The notes under the pieces are model-generated. The model did no database searches, was not told where the DNA came from, and saw nothing but the letters and a program-made list of their open reading frames with translations. A stretch of 64,000 bases of DNA from Moraxellaceae bacterium (GTDB lineage Bacteria > Pseudomonadota > Gammaproteobacteria > Pseudomonadales > Moraxellaceae), in assembly GCA_004173455.1 (NCBI GenBank), contig SECL01000012.1, positions 20,401-84,400 of the forward strand. The letters are read 5' to 3'. Positions 47,421-57,024 of this stretch are shown here, one piece after another; the stretch's first letter is position 1, and each line of letters opens with the position of its first letter. The position numbers were made by a program, and so were the translations under genes.

Positions 47421-48002
47421 TTAAATCAGGGGCAATACGTGTGGAATAATATCTTGGAAAGTTCGCCCTTGCGTGCTTTCACCAATGGCGTGCATCTTCC
47501 ACTCCCCATTGTGACGATAAATTTTGGCAATAATAAGCGCGGTATGACCACCCTGACTGGATAGGCTATATTTGGCTACTTCCTGATTACTGCTTTGATC
47601 CACCAATCGGCAAAATGCATTTTCCACTTTTTCAAAAGTCTGGCCGCGAAAGCTGCTCACGGTAAATACCAGCGACTTGACATGGGCTGGTAGCTGCGCC
47701 AGATTAACGCGGATTTGCTCATCATCACCATCGCCCTCCCCAGTCAGATTGTCACCCGAATGCTGGATACTGCCATCTTTACTTCGAAGCTGGCCAAAAT
47801 ATACGACGTCCAGCACCTGCTTATTGTCATCAAACAAAATGCATGATGCATCCAGATCAATGCTGCCACTGCCGCCACCAAAGCCCAAGAAACCTTTGCT
47901 TTTAGCCACATCCCAGCCCACACCCAAAAGCACCTGTTCTAAGCGACTGCCATCAGCTTTTTGCAAATTGATTTTTTGGCCTTTTTCCAGATTAATTGCC
48001 AT
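47421..48002 (-). CDS. terZ: TerD-domain protein (TerZ-like)
   Basis: A 193-residue TerD-family protein starting MAINLEKGQKINLQKADG, with the glycine-rich GFLGFGGGSGSIDLD insert and the calcium loop [13 protein letters not shown]. Length and the EKGQKI start resemble TerZ of tellurite-resistance plasmids. GAGGAAA precedes the ATG. In plasmid operons terZ comes first (terZABCDEF); here it lies after terF and the AIM24 gene. Confidence 0.85.
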   Translation of the reverse strand: MAINLEKGQKINLQKADGSRLEQVLLGVGWDVAKSKGFLGFGGGSGSIDLDASCILFDDNKQVLDVVYFGQLRSKDGSIQHSGDNLTGEGDGDDEQIRVNLAQLPAHVKSLVFTVSSFRGQTFEKVENAFCRLVDQSSNQEVAKYSLSSQGGHTALIIAKIYRHNGEWKMHAIGESTQGRTFQDIIPHVLPLI

Positions 48003-48061
48003 GCTGTGTTTCCTCGTACGATTGATAAAAATGTAAAACTAAAATGAATAACAAGCAAAAA

Positions 48062-48838
48062 TCAGCGACGACCAAAAAACTGTGAAAGTAAGTCAGTGCC
48101 ACCTTGCGAATTGAGGGAGGAAGACGAGCTACTGTTGCCACCGCCTAGTTTTGCCATCAGCCATTGCAGCATGTTCTGGCGATTACGTGAACAAATCACG
48201 ACTTTGCCATGTCCTGAAAAACGCAGCACCATGCCTTCGCCGCTCATCACACTATTCATGAGATTGCCCAAAAGACCGCTACTTTGCGAGGTAGTCACCG
48301 ACAAGCTATATTGTAGACGGGAGTCCCAGCACACCACATGGCCATTATCGATGACCACTTCTTTATTGGGTTCAACCTGAATTTCAAATAAAGTCCCACA
48401 ACCCGACACCACAACTTGCCCCTGTCCACTGGTTTCCATTACCAGTAAACCGCCGGTATTGCCAAACAATGCACCACCAATACTGCTATTAAGCCGCGCC
48501 TTGACATTGACCGAATCATGAGCCGCCACAAATGCCCCGTCACTTAAAATATATTGCGTGGCACCAACATCCAAAATCTGCATATCACCATCCAATGCAG
48601 TAGACAGTAAGCAATCGCCATCGCCGCGCACTGCTTCGATATGCTGCTGAAACAGGGATTCTTCATTGGCAAAACGGCGTAAAATAGATTGCATCACGCC
48701 GCCTTGTAAACGCCCTTTTAGCTCCAGTGGCGACTCCATCATCACCATGGCGTTACTCTCGCAATAGATCTTATCGCCACGTTGCATGGAAACATGTAAA
48801 AAGGGTTCAGGTGAACCGACAAGGCTAAACTGTGCCAT
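48062..48838 (-). CDS. AIM24 / TIGR00266 family protein
   Basis: A 258-residue protein with the double beta-prism-like AIM24 fold: it starts by VSMQRGDKIYCESNAMVMM and contains GGLLVMETSGQGQVVVSGCG and VRFSG-type repeats ending in GHGKVVICSRN. The last ~30 residues are a flexible Ser/Gly tail (GGGNSSSSSSLNSQGG). AAGGAC lies upstream. Function of the family is unknown. Embedded between terF and terZ with short gaps, it is probably part of the Ter transcript. Confidence 0.88.
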   Translation of the reverse strand: MAQFSLVGSPEPFLHVSMQRGDKIYCESNAMVMMESPLELKGRLQGGVMQSILRRFANEESLFQQHIEAVRGDGDCLLSTALDGDMQILDVGATQYILSDGAFVAAHDSVNVKARLNSSIGGALFGNTGGLLVMETSGQGQVVVSGCGTLFEIQVEPNKEVVIDNGHVVCWDSRLQYSLSVTTSQSSGLLGNLMNSVMSGEGMVLRFSGHGKVVICSRNRQNMLQWLMAKLGGGNSSSSSSLNSQGGTDLLSQFFGRR

Positions 48839-48878
48839 TGGTTTTGTCCTTAGTTGGGTTGTTGCTCAGTATAAGCAG

Positions 48879-50219
48879 TTAAATCACAATGTTTTGTTGG
48901 CGTGCCTGTTGCAGCCAGTCTGGAAATTCTTCAAGTAGCAATTCATACAGTTTGTCATCTGCAATGCTGGTAATGGTATCAAGCGCAAAAAAGTTGCAGT
49001 TATCCACCACACGCCCTTTCATATCATCCAGCTTTTCCAGTACGCCATAATTCCGCCCGCCAATCCCCACAAACTGCCAGAAGATCGGCAACTGGGCTGC
49101 ATCGCTCAATATACGCTGCATCTGTCTGGCATTACCGACGCCACCATCGGAAATAAACAGCACATACACTGGCAGGTTATCGTCAAATTTTTTATAAAAA
49201 TCCAGTACTGCTTGTATAGCGGCAATTTCTTCGTTATAGCGTGCGCCGACACTCCAGTTACGCCAGCCGCGCTGTGTGGTGTTAATAAAGTTGCTCACAT
49301 TATTGAGGGTAACGTCATCAAGCTGCGTGGTTTTTTGTGCAAATGCCCAGCATTCAAAACTACCATCATTATCAAAATTAATCGCCAACGGCATGAGACG
49401 ATCCACGACTTTTTGTACATCACCGCGTTTATACTGATGATCCATAGAGCCTGAAGCATCCAGCACCAGGGCAACACGTGCTGTTACACCCAGCAAATTT
49501 TTCTTTTCTAGCTGAACAATGGATTTTTTGGTTAAATCAATAATGGCCTGACTGCCAGTTTTTGCCGCTTTTTCCAGTACTATTTTCTTTTTTAAATCAA
49601 TGCTTGAAACGGGTGCTGCTGCTATAACAGCGGGTTGAGCACTTGTCGGCGCACTAATGACAGCTGCTGCATTATCGTCAGCCACTTCACCGCCAAAATG
49701 CCGGATCAAGGCATCTAATCCTGCGTTAAATCCCTGTGCCACAGCGGCCAAGCGCCATATTTGATCTTTCTTATAAATTTCCAGCAACATCACTGCGCGT
49801 TCTTGCTGAAAAATGCCACCACTCACGGCAAAATCGGCCACAGCGTTGCCTTGGGAATTGAACAGATTGACCTTAGCCTGTTTGAGTTGCGACATCGTGG
49901 CTTGTCCAGCGTCTTGCTGCCCGTCAATGGCCAGCGTAAATACGATATATTCAATTTTTTGATCAAGCTGGGTAAAGTCAATCTGAAAGCGGCTACTGGA
50001 CGCTGTATTGCTTAACAGTTGAATGGCATGACAAGGAGTGGTGGGCTGGTTATAAAAGGTCATATAACGCTCATCGCTTAACCGATATTGCGCGTCCAGA
50101 CCAAAACTGGCGACATCCAGATTAAACGGTGCATCACATTGTATTTCCAAATTTAAAGGATGGGATAAATCAGTAATATCGGCTAATTTAATTTTTTGCC
50201 CACGAATTAAGCTGCTCAT
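48879..50219 (-). CDS. terF: TerF-like protein: TerD-like domain fused to VWA
   Basis: A 446-residue protein. Residues ~1-175 resemble a TerD domain but lack the acidic calcium loop. A linker with Ala/Pro and a Lys-rich segment (KKKIVLEKAAKTG) follows. Residues ~245-446 are a VWA domain with MIDAS DASGS (254-258) and FISDGGVGNARQM. This is the architecture of TerF. It lies immediately downstream of terE as in classical ter operons. Confidence 0.9.
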   Translation of the reverse strand: MSSLIRGQKIKLADITDLSHPLNLEIQCDAPFNLDVASFGLDAQYRLSDERYMTFYNQPTTPCHAIQLLSNTASSSRFQIDFTQLDQKIEYIVFTLAIDGQQDAGQATMSQLKQAKVNLFNSQGNAVADFAVSGGIFQQERAVMLLEIYKKDQIWRLAAVAQGFNAGLDALIRHFGGEVADDNAAAVISAPTSAQPAVIAAAPVSSIDLKKKIVLEKAAKTGSQAIIDLTKKSIVQLEKKNLLGVTARVALVLDASGSMDHQYKRGDVQKVVDRLMPLAINFDNDGSFECWAFAQKTTQLDDVTLNNVSNFINTTQRGWRNWSVGARYNEEIAAIQAVLDFYKKFDDNLPVYVLFISDGGVGNARQMQRILSDAAQLPIFWQFVGIGGRNYGVLEKLDDMKGRVVDNCNFFALDTITSIADDKLYELLLEEFPDWLQQARQQNIVI

Positions 50220-50316
50220 TATTTATCCAAAATTATCATTCGATTGTTTATACATTTTTATTTTTAAGCAATGGGACGGCAAATGATGCCATCCCATCGT
50301 TTATCTAACGCAACGA

Positions 50317-50892
50317 TTAAACCGCCACGCCATAAGAAGCTGCCAATGGGCCTAAGCCACCTGCAAAACCTTGACCAATAGCACGGAATTTCCACTCGCT
50401 ACCATTTTTATAAAGCTCGCCAAATACCATTGCGGTTTCGGTGCTGCCATCTTCAGACAAATCAAAACGCGCAATTTCACTGCCACCTGCATCATTCACG
50501 ACACGGATATAAGCATTGCTCACCTGACCAAAATTCTGGTTACGGGTTGCACCCTCATAAATAGTCACACAAAACACAACTTTAGCGACATCGGCAGGCA
50601 CTTTTGACAAATCAACGCTTAAGGTTTCATCATCGCCATCGCCTTCACCGGTGCGATTATCGCCATTATGCGCCACCGAACCATCAGCTGATTTTAAGTT
50701 ATTAAAAAAAATGAAATCGGTATCTGTGCGAACTTTTCCATTTTCACCGACCAGAAAAGCAATGGCATCCAAGTCAAAACCCTGACCATCAGTTACCCGT
50801 GGATTCCAGCCTAGGCCGATAGTGGTTTTTGAAATACCAGGGGCTTCTTTACTTAAATTGACATTGCCACCTTTGGTTAAGCTAATTGCCAT
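50317..50892 (-). CDS. terE: TerD-family calcium-binding protein (TerE-like)
   Basis: A 191-residue canonical TerD fold starting [18 protein letters not shown] with the complete calcium loop [13 protein letters not shown] (78-89) and the closing [17 protein letters not shown]. The strong ribosome binding site AGGAGAGGA precedes it. Position between terC and terF matches terE. These proteins form cytosolic scaffolds near TerC in tellurite-resistance systems. Confidence 0.9.
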   Translation of the reverse strand: MAISLTKGGNVNLSKEAPGISKTTIGLGWNPRVTDGQGFDLDAIAFLVGENGKVRTDTDFIFFNNLKSADGSVAHNGDNRTGEGDGDDETLSVDLSKVPADVAKVVFCVTIYEGATRNQNFGQVSNAYIRVVNDAGGSEIARFDLSEDGSTETAMVFGELYKNGSEWKFRAIGQGFAGGLGPLAASYGVAV

Positions 50893-50945
50893 GATGATTC
50901 CTCTCCTGTGTTTCTATTCGTGTTTAGTTTCAGATACTTTCAAAT

Positions 50946-50999
50946 ATTCAGGGTAGCGCTATGTACTATAAATTTGCACCCTAGTTAATTACCCTGAAT
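50946..50999. repeat. Inverted repeat between terC and terE
   Basis: Perfect 10-bp arms attcagggta (50946-50955) and taccctgaat (50990-50999) flank a 34-nt spacer that holds another accc. Found in a 184-bp gap, the widest in the operon alongside that before TerY. Confidence 0.5.
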
Positions 51000-51076
51000 C
51001 AACCGCTACAGCAAGTGATAAATTGCGTAAAAGCGTTACGTCATCTACTGAATTAAGTATTGCTTAAGCCTGCTGT

Positions 51077-52138
51077 TTAAGTTGTCTGCCGCTTGGTATA
51101 GGCAATTGATGACATTACTGCCCAAACAATAAACGCCACACCAATTAAACCGGTTACCAGTTCGGGCACATGCACGCCAGTTCCGCTAAACAACATAATG
51201 GCAGCCAACGCACCAATGGCATAGTGCGCACCATGCTCCAGATACACATAGGCTTCTAGCGTGCCTTTTTCCACCAGATAAATGGTCATGGAGCGGACAA
51301 ACATGGCACCAATGGCAAGACCCAGCATAATAATCACCACATCACTGGTAATGGCAAATGCGCCAATCACACCATCAAAGCTAAACGAGGCATCCAGCAC
51401 TTCCAGATATAAGAATCCACCAACGCCTGCCTTGACAATATTACCTGATCCAGTTTGTTTACCTTCGGTTTCAGGATCTTCGTCTTCACCTTCGAGCAAA
51501 TAGCCAAGCGCTTTCACACCGATATAAACCACGATGCCCCAGATGCCCGCCAGTGTCACGACCAGCTTGGTATCACCTTCAACAGCACTCACCATAAATA
51601 GCAGGGCAATCAGTGAAATAAATACTGACATGGCGGGAATATTGGCCAGATTGGCGAGTCTGCTTTCCAGCCAGTGAAACCAGTGGGTATCTTTTTCATC
51701 GTCAAATAAAAAGTTTAGAAAAACCAGCAACAAAAACATGCCACCGAATGCAGCAATTTCAGCATGATGTGCGATCAGTTTTTGCGAATACTCGGTCGGG
51801 TTATTTAAGGCCAGTTGAGCCACTTCTACCATACCCATATCAGCAGTAATGCCGACAACCAGCAAGGGAAACAGCAGACGCATACCAAATACTGCTACTA
51901 GAATGCCCACTGTCAAAAATAGCTTTTTCCAGAAATCATTCCAGTTTCTTAAAACCGAGGCATTGACCACCGCATTATCGAAAGAAAGGGAAACTTCCAT
52001 CACCGCCAGAATGCCGGTAATCACCAGCGCGGACAACATGGTTCTTAAGCCTGCTTCAGGGCCATGGGTATAGCCCCACCATGCTGCTAAAGCCAAGCAA
52101 ACAATGGTAAAAATAATTGAAAAACGAAAATGTTTCAT
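51077..52138 (-). CDS. terC: TerC superfamily integral membrane protein (DUF475)
   Basis: A 353-residue multi-helix inner membrane protein. Two symmetry-related acidic motifs stand out: EVSLSFDNAVVNA (first half) and EVLDASFSFDGVIGAF (second half), the likely metal sites of the TerC fold. The long form with the C-terminal VPELVTGLIGV region matches DUF475, the TerC-type protein of many Acinetobacter and actinobacterial Ter loci. AAGGAAAA precedes the ATG. Probable role: membrane hub of the Ter complex and metal transport. Confidence 0.9.
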   Translation of the reverse strand: MKHFRFSIIFTIVCLALAAWWGYTHGPEAGLRTMLSALVITGILAVMEVSLSFDNAVVNASVLRNWNDFWKKLFLTVGILVAVFGMRLLFPLLVVGITADMGMVEVAQLALNNPTEYSQKLIAHHAEIAAFGGMFLLLVFLNFLFDDEKDTHWFHWLESRLANLANIPAMSVFISLIALLFMVSAVEGDTKLVVTLAGIWGIVVYIGVKALGYLLEGEDEDPETEGKQTGSGNIVKAGVGGFLYLEVLDASFSFDGVIGAFAITSDVVIIMLGLAIGAMFVRSMTIYLVEKGTLEAYVYLEHGAHYAIGALAAIMLFSGTGVHVPELVTGLIGVAFIVWAVMSSIAYTKRQTT

Positions 52139-52173
52139 TGTTTTCCTTATGAAAAATTAGTCTATAAGTTAAT

Positions 52174-52752
52174 TTATGCTACGGTAATGCCATATTGCTG
52201 ACACATGGCCGCAAGTCCGCCGCTATAGCCCTGACCGACAGCGCGAAATTTCCATTCACCACTGTGTCGATAAAGCTCCCCAAATACCATGGCAGTTTCT
52301 GTTGAGTAATCTTCTGCCAAATCAAAACGTACAATTTCAATATCATTATCCTGATTAACCACCCGGATAAAAGCATTGGCGATCTGCCCAAAATTTTGAC
52401 CGCGTACCTGTGCATCATGAATCGTAACGGTAATGGCAATTTTTTCAATATCTAGTGATACTTTGGACAAATCAACCAGCAGTGATTCATCATCGCCATC
52501 GCCTTCACCACTCCGGTTATCTCCCGTGTGTTCAACAGCGCCATCAATGGATCGTAACTGGTTATAAAAAATAAAGTCGTGATCGCCGCGCACTTTGCCG
52601 GAAGCTCCCAGCAAAAAGGCGCTGGCATCGAGGTCAAAGGATGCCCCGTCTGTAGAGCGTTCATCCCAGCCTAAGCCGATAAGAATACGCATCAGGTTTG
52701 GATCAGTTTTTGTTAGGGATAAGTTGCCACCTTTTGACAAGGAAATAGCCAT
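52174..52752 (-). CDS. terD: TerD-family calcium-binding protein (TerD-like)
   Basis: A 192-residue canonical TerD protein starting [20 protein letters not shown] with [13 protein letters not shown] and the closing [18 protein letters not shown], which is closest to TerD. It lies between terA and terC, the slot normally occupied by terB in classical operons. GGAGAA lies 5 nt before ATG. Confidence 0.9.
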   Translation of the reverse strand: MAISLSKGGNLSLTKTDPNLMRILIGLGWDERSTDGASFDLDASAFLLGASGKVRGDHDFIFYNQLRSIDGAVEHTGDNRSGEGDGDDESLLVDLSKVSLDIEKIAITVTIHDAQVRGQNFGQIANAFIRVVNQDNDIEIVRFDLAEDYSTETAMVFGELYRHSGEWKFRAVGQGYSGGLAAMCQQYGITVA

Positions 52753-52837
52753 ATCATTTCTCCAGTTTTAAGTTTCTCTTATTGAGTCGATTAAATTTTT
52801 AACAAATAAACGGATTAGAACGCAATCTTTTTAATGA

Positions 52838-54010
52838 TTAATCTTTGCTGCCCGCCCTCCATCTTAGGCCAAACCCAAATAGCTGATCCAGTTCACGGTG
52901 GCCAGCCACATAGTTCATTTTGCGTGACACCTGAATGTTATCCTGAATGTTGATTAATTCAGCAATCCCACACATCCTTAACTGGTTATTACCTTCCTGA
53001 AGCTGTATTTCTATGGGAGCCTGATCGGGAACATAAAGACTGATCATTCCATCGGTTGCTGCCCAGTTGGCCACCCCTTCATAAATAAAGGCAAAAATAA
53101 CAATACGCTGAATCTCACGCCAGTGCTGGCCATTAATTTTAAGCCACTCACCATCTGCCCGTGTGCCAGTGCGGTCATCAGCGGCCAGTTGCATATAGGG
53201 AAAATCATTCAGCGCGCCAAAACAGTTGCCCAATGCCTGAATCACACCTTTTGAACCGTCTTTCATTTCAAAGAAACAGCCCAGATCCAGATCAATACCT
53301 GCGCTTTTGGCGCCTTTGAGTTTATCAAAAAAGCCTGTTGCGGGCTTATTGGCTTGCTGATTCCAGTTGAGGTTAATACGGATTTCACCAAATCCATTGG
53401 CTTGCTTGGTTAAGTTAATGCGGTTATTGGTTTTATCCAGCGTGATTTTTCTTAAATTGACAGGTGCTGGTGCTGGTGCTGGTTCATCACTGATTTCCAC
53501 ACCAAAATGTTCAGCCAGCGGTTTTAAACCGCCGTTAAATCCTTGGGCAATCAAACGAAATTTCCAATCCTCGTTACGACGATAAAATTCACCAATAATC
53601 AAGGCAGCTTCGGTGCGCTGTTGTCCCTGATTTACACCATAAATTTCTGCACTGGCAATCAATTTTCCGGCTGACTTAATATCAATGATCAAGCTTCCGG
53701 CAGTGGCAAAGGTATGTGGCGCATCAAGTGAAGCAGTAATGGCAATTTTGCCAATCTCTGCATCAATATTGCCCAGATGAAACTGAAATGTACTGCTACT
53801 ACCGCTCTGCTGGAGCTGAATACTTCCATTGGCTGTCTGGCGCTGACCATAAAAAATCATGTCCTGATCGCCCCTAACCTTCTGGGTAGACTGACTCAGT
53901 TGATAAGCTGAGATATCTGCGGCGCTACTTTGCGCATGACGCTGGCTGACGGTAACCTCAATATCCAGTGTAGGCAGTGATGTATTTGCACCGGGAACTA
54001 ATGTCATCAT
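52838..54010 (-). CDS. terA: TerA-family protein, two TerD-like domains
   Basis: A 390-residue protein with two TerD-like domains: the first (1-185) lacks the acidic calcium loop, with GSIQLQQSGSSS in its place; the second (about 190-390) starts at RKITLDKTNNRINLTKQ and carries a modified loop ADDRTGTRADGEW. Such tandem, partly degenerate TerD units define TerA. A Pro/Ala linker (EPAPAPAPV) separates them. AAGGAC precedes the start. It joins the biosynthetic module to the structural ter genes. Confidence 0.88.
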   Translation of the reverse strand: MMTLVPGANTSLPTLDIEVTVSQRHAQSSAADISAYQLSQSTQKVRGDQDMIFYGQRQTANGSIQLQQSGSSSTFQFHLGNIDAEIGKIAITASLDAPHTFATAGSLIIDIKSAGKLIASAEIYGVNQGQQRTEAALIIGEFYRRNEDWKFRLIAQGFNGGLKPLAEHFGVEISDEPAPAPAPVNLRKITLDKTNNRINLTKQANGFGEIRINLNWNQQANKPATGFFDKLKGAKSAGIDLDLGCFFEMKDGSKGVIQALGNCFGALNDFPYMQLAADDRTGTRADGEWLKINGQHWREIQRIVIFAFIYEGVANWAATDGMISLYVPDQAPIEIQLQEGNNQLRMCGIAELINIQDNIQVSRKMNYVAGHRELDQLFGFGLRWRAGSKD

Positions 54011-54042
54011 TTTGGTTTGTCCTTTATTATCTGTCGTTATTG

Positions 54043-55038
54043 CTATCCATTTTTGAGTATATAGTTGTGCTCAGGCGCGGTCACGCCATAATACTTGGCA
54101 CGCTCTAGTACTTGTATTGCCCACTGTTTATGGGTTGCGGGTTCCAGCATGCTGCCATTGTTGCTAAAGACTGCTTTGGCATCCAGTTGCAAAATTTGCT
54201 GTGCATCCAGATAGTCGTGCTGACTGACCTGAAAAACCTCGTGAATGACATCAATTTGGCTGGGATGAATTGCTGTTTTACCTACTAGCCCCAACAGCAC
54301 ATCTCGTTCAGTTTCCTGCCTTAATAGTGTTAAGTTAGCAAAATATTCAAAAACGGGGGCTGTAAGCCTAAAACCAAAGGGAACTAATTGGCCAATCAGC
54401 TGATGTATGAGGGTTAAAACAGGTGTTTCATAAATGGTTAAATGGCGCGGTCTTCTCATATTGAGGCAGTTGAGCAAATCATTACCGCCGATACGCATGG
54501 CAAGTACAAAGGGTATTTCCTGCTGCATGGCTTGCCGGAATTCACCCACATAGCCTGAATCAAAAAATTCAGCCGTTTCCAGCGTGGGCATGATCTGCAT
54601 ATTAGGCAACAGAATATTTTTCCAGCCCAATAAATTATCAAGATTAAACTTCGGCAAAACAAAGCCATTAATTAGGTCAATATTTTTCCATTGCGTTAAA
54701 AGCTGAGCCATATCCAGATTGCGTGGCCGGATAAATAAATACGGTGCGTTTTCAGGCGCGCCAAACTGGGCAAAAATGGTCAGCAACTTAGACAGGTTTT
54801 TTAAGCCGATTTCGATATCCTGTTCTGCAACGGCATCTTCCAGACAAATCACGATGGAACGGCAATTGGCAAATTTTTGACCTGAAGCCACCGCATATAA
54901 ATCGGCATGTGTTGCAGGACAATAAATGGTTGCACCCAATGCATAAGGTGATTCAATACGTGCTGGTAACTTATGCAATAAATTTGCGGTGTTTTTTTGC
55001 ATGCTACTGTTTGGCATGCTGCTGTTTGACATTAGCAT
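54043..55038 (-). CDS. HpcH/HpaI aldolase / citrate lyase beta (CitE)-like protein
   Basis: A 331-residue TIM-barrel enzyme of the HpcH/CitE family. Key residues include IVICLEDAVAEQD (metal-binding acid), FIRPRN (Arg), and RIGGNDLL. It lacks citrate-lyase partners and belongs to the Ter-linked aldolase group proposed to act in a nucleoside-like metabolite pathway. Its ATG shares one base with the StiP stop (TAATG); a second start ATG two codons later is equally possible. Confidence 0.86.
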   Translation of the reverse strand: MLMSNSSMPNSSMQKNTANLLHKLPARIESPYALGATIYCPATHADLYAVASGQKFANCRSIVICLEDAVAEQDIEIGLKNLSKLLTIFAQFGAPENAPYLFIRPRNLDMAQLLTQWKNIDLINGFVLPKFNLDNLLGWKNILLPNMQIMPTLETAEFFDSGYVGEFRQAMQQEIPFVLAMRIGGNDLLNCLNMRRPRHLTIYETPVLTLIHQLIGQLVPFGFRLTAPVFEYFANLTLLRQETERDVLLGLVGKTAIHPSQIDVIHEVFQVSQHDYLDAQQILQLDAKAVFSNNGSMLEPATHKQWAIQVLERAKYYGVTAPEHNYILKNG

Positions 55039-56240
55039 TATTTTCCAAGTCTTTTAATGATTGTAATTGCATGATACGGTGCAATGGATTCACCCACCAC
55101 AACCGCAGGTGTACCATTTTGCTGGGCAAGATGTCTTAGCAAAATGGTGTCCGGATTATCGGCTTCACGCAGTAAAATGCGCTCTGGCACACGACGTAGC
55201 ACTGCGCGAGTGGCTTCAGCGATGCCAGTTTTAATCCGGTTATCATTGAGGATAGACTGGCTGGTTTTAATCGATTCAATGACTGCCAATACCTGTTGAT
55301 GTTGCTGCTGGCGTTGCTCAGTTGGCCAATGCGCGGGTGCTTGAGTGCCTAGGCTTTGACGAAGCTGATCAATATGCTGCACAAATTCAGCAGACAAATC
55401 ATGTGAGATCAAATGATGATATTCAATGCAGCCATGCCAGTTGGCAGGATTAAAACAATCACTAATTACAGCCTCTGCTGGAATATCTTCCTGTAAAATG
55501 CTTCTTGAAATTAATCCAGAAATCACAGAGCCTAGGATTCCCGACGGAATCAGCCAGTCATCGCCACTGGCAGCCAGCCATGCACAGCCACCGACATCAG
55601 CCAATGTGACCAGTGGTGCCATGTCTGGAGTGCCTAAGCTATATGGATTTTGGCTAAAGCGGGGATCAGGCAAAATATTCTGGTTCAGCTCGCGGGAAAT
55701 TGCACCCTTACCCGTCCAGCCATCTACAAATACGATACCGGCTGTACCATGCGTCTGGATAATCGCTTCAAGTGCGGCTTTATCAATGCCACGATCACGG
55801 ATAATGCTAATGCCATAATGGTAACATTCCCGTCCATTATCCTGTATGGCACGCTTGAGGCATACGCCCAAAGGTACGCCAGCCCGTACCAGACTCACCA
55901 GAATAATCGGTTCAGCAATATCGGCCATCAGCCGGTTGGCAAGTGCTTGGGTGTCACGGGCAAATCGCGCGCCACCTTGCGCAAGTGCTTGGCGGTACAA
56001 CGCCAAATGCTGTTCGGACGGGGTGTTTTCTGTGCCAATCATTTGTGAATAATGTTTTTCACCAGATTGAATCAATCGCTCTTTGTCTTCATTGGATAAG
56101 GGTTGTAACTGCAATTTTTGCAATAAAAACACCACATCATCGGATGAATATGAGCCACTAAAACCCAGCGATTTTAATTGTTGGATGTTGTGTTGTTCTA
56201 TGCCTTGCTGTCGGGTTATGGGTGGTGAATTAATGGTCAT
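55038..56240 (-). CDS. StiP-family PRTase-like protein with PELOTA RNA-binding domain
   Basis: A 400-residue protein. The N-terminal two-thirds is the StiP/PRTase-like domain with SLVRAGVPLGV (116-126) and VDGWTGKGAI (172-181) in the place of the PRPP loop. The C-terminal region (about 330-400: ERILLREADNPDTILL, ending ITIIKRL) is a PELOTA-type RNA-binding domain. Often labelled cysteine protease StiP, but the fold suggests phosphoribosyltransfer. The ATG at 56240 overlaps the HAD gene by 11 bp, with AAAGGG upstream. Confidence 0.85.
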   Translation of the reverse strand: MTINSPPITRQQGIEQHNIQQLKSLGFSGSYSSDDVVFLLQKLQLQPLSNEDKERLIQSGEKHYSQMIGTENTPSEQHLALYRQALAQGGARFARDTQALANRLMADIAEPIILVSLVRAGVPLGVCLKRAIQDNGRECYHYGISIIRDRGIDKAALEAIIQTHGTAGIVFVDGWTGKGAISRELNQNILPDPRFSQNPYSLGTPDMAPLVTLADVGGCAWLAASGDDWLIPSGILGSVISGLISRSILQEDIPAEAVISDCFNPANWHGCIEYHHLISHDLSAEFVQHIDQLRQSLGTQAPAHWPTEQRQQQHQQVLAVIESIKTSQSILNDNRIKTGIAEATRAVLRRVPERILLREADNPDTILLRHLAQQNGTPAVVVGESIAPYHAITIIKRLGK

Positions 56241-57024
56241 GGCCAAAATACCCTTTGGTCTGGTAGTCATGACTTAAATGATGGGTTAGCCACTGATGGG
56301 TCTGGCTTGATTTAGGTAAACCCAACCAGTCACACTCTGCCAAAAATTCAATGTCTGATAGGCTATCGCCAAAACCCAGTAAGAATGAAGTATCTCGATC
56401 TGCCAGCTTATGGGCCAAGACATAACGTACCGCCAACGCTTTACTGATGGCTTTTGGAATAATGGCCAGATTATTGCCATTGCTATGAATATAAAATTCA
56501 CTGCGATATGCGGGCGGTAAATGCTGAATCAGCTCTCTTAAAAATAGCGCAGTTGGCTCATTTTGTTTCGCCACCACATACAACCCTAAGCCATTTTCCT
56601 CAACGATCCAGGTACGAATTGAGCCTAAAGCTATCGCTGCCTGTAATAACAATTCAGGCAGGTTTTCCAGTAACAACTGGTAAGGCTTTAAGGCTGTTTC
56701 AACCTGCGCATGCCATTCCATATCCACGCTGCCATCAGGATTTAACACTGTGCCGCCATGCGAACACACCGCGCCATAGTGAAACTGCATTTTAACCCGT
56801 GACAATGCCTCAACCGAACGGGCGGTCACTGCAACCAGTTTGCCGGTGTGATTCATCCAGTCGACAAACATTTTTTGTTTGGGATTCATAAACGATAGCG
56901 GATTGCCCGATTTGTCGGTGGTGGCAATGGTAAAGTCATCCGCAGGACTGCAACGGCGGTTGGTTTGAAATAAGGTATCGTCCAGATCAACAAAAATATA
57001 AGGCTTAAACGCTAGTTCGGTCAT
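56230..57024 (-). CDS. HAD-superfamily phosphatase
   Basis: A 264-residue HAD hydrolase with nucleophile motif DLDDT (13-17), motif II near AVTARS (65-70), motif IV GDSLSD (219-224), and a C2-type cap between (about 85-190). Expected to dephosphorylate a small phosphorylated intermediate. It overlaps the upstream PRTase by 20 bp and the downstream StiP gene by 11 bp, so it is tightly coupled to the Ter biosynthetic module. Confidence 0.88.
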   Translation of the reverse strand: MTELAFKPYIFVDLDDTLFQTNRRCSPADDFTIATTDKSGNPLSFMNPKQKMFVDWMNHTGKLVAVTARSVEALSRVKMQFHYGAVCSHGGTVLNPDGSVDMEWHAQVETALKPYQLLLENLPELLLQAAIALGSIRTWIVEENGLGLYVVAKQNEPTALFLRELIQHLPPAYRSEFYIHSNGNNLAIIPKAISKALAVRYVLAHKLADRDTSFLLGFGDSLSDIEFLAECDWLGLPKSSQTHQWLTHHLSHDYQTKGYFGHDH

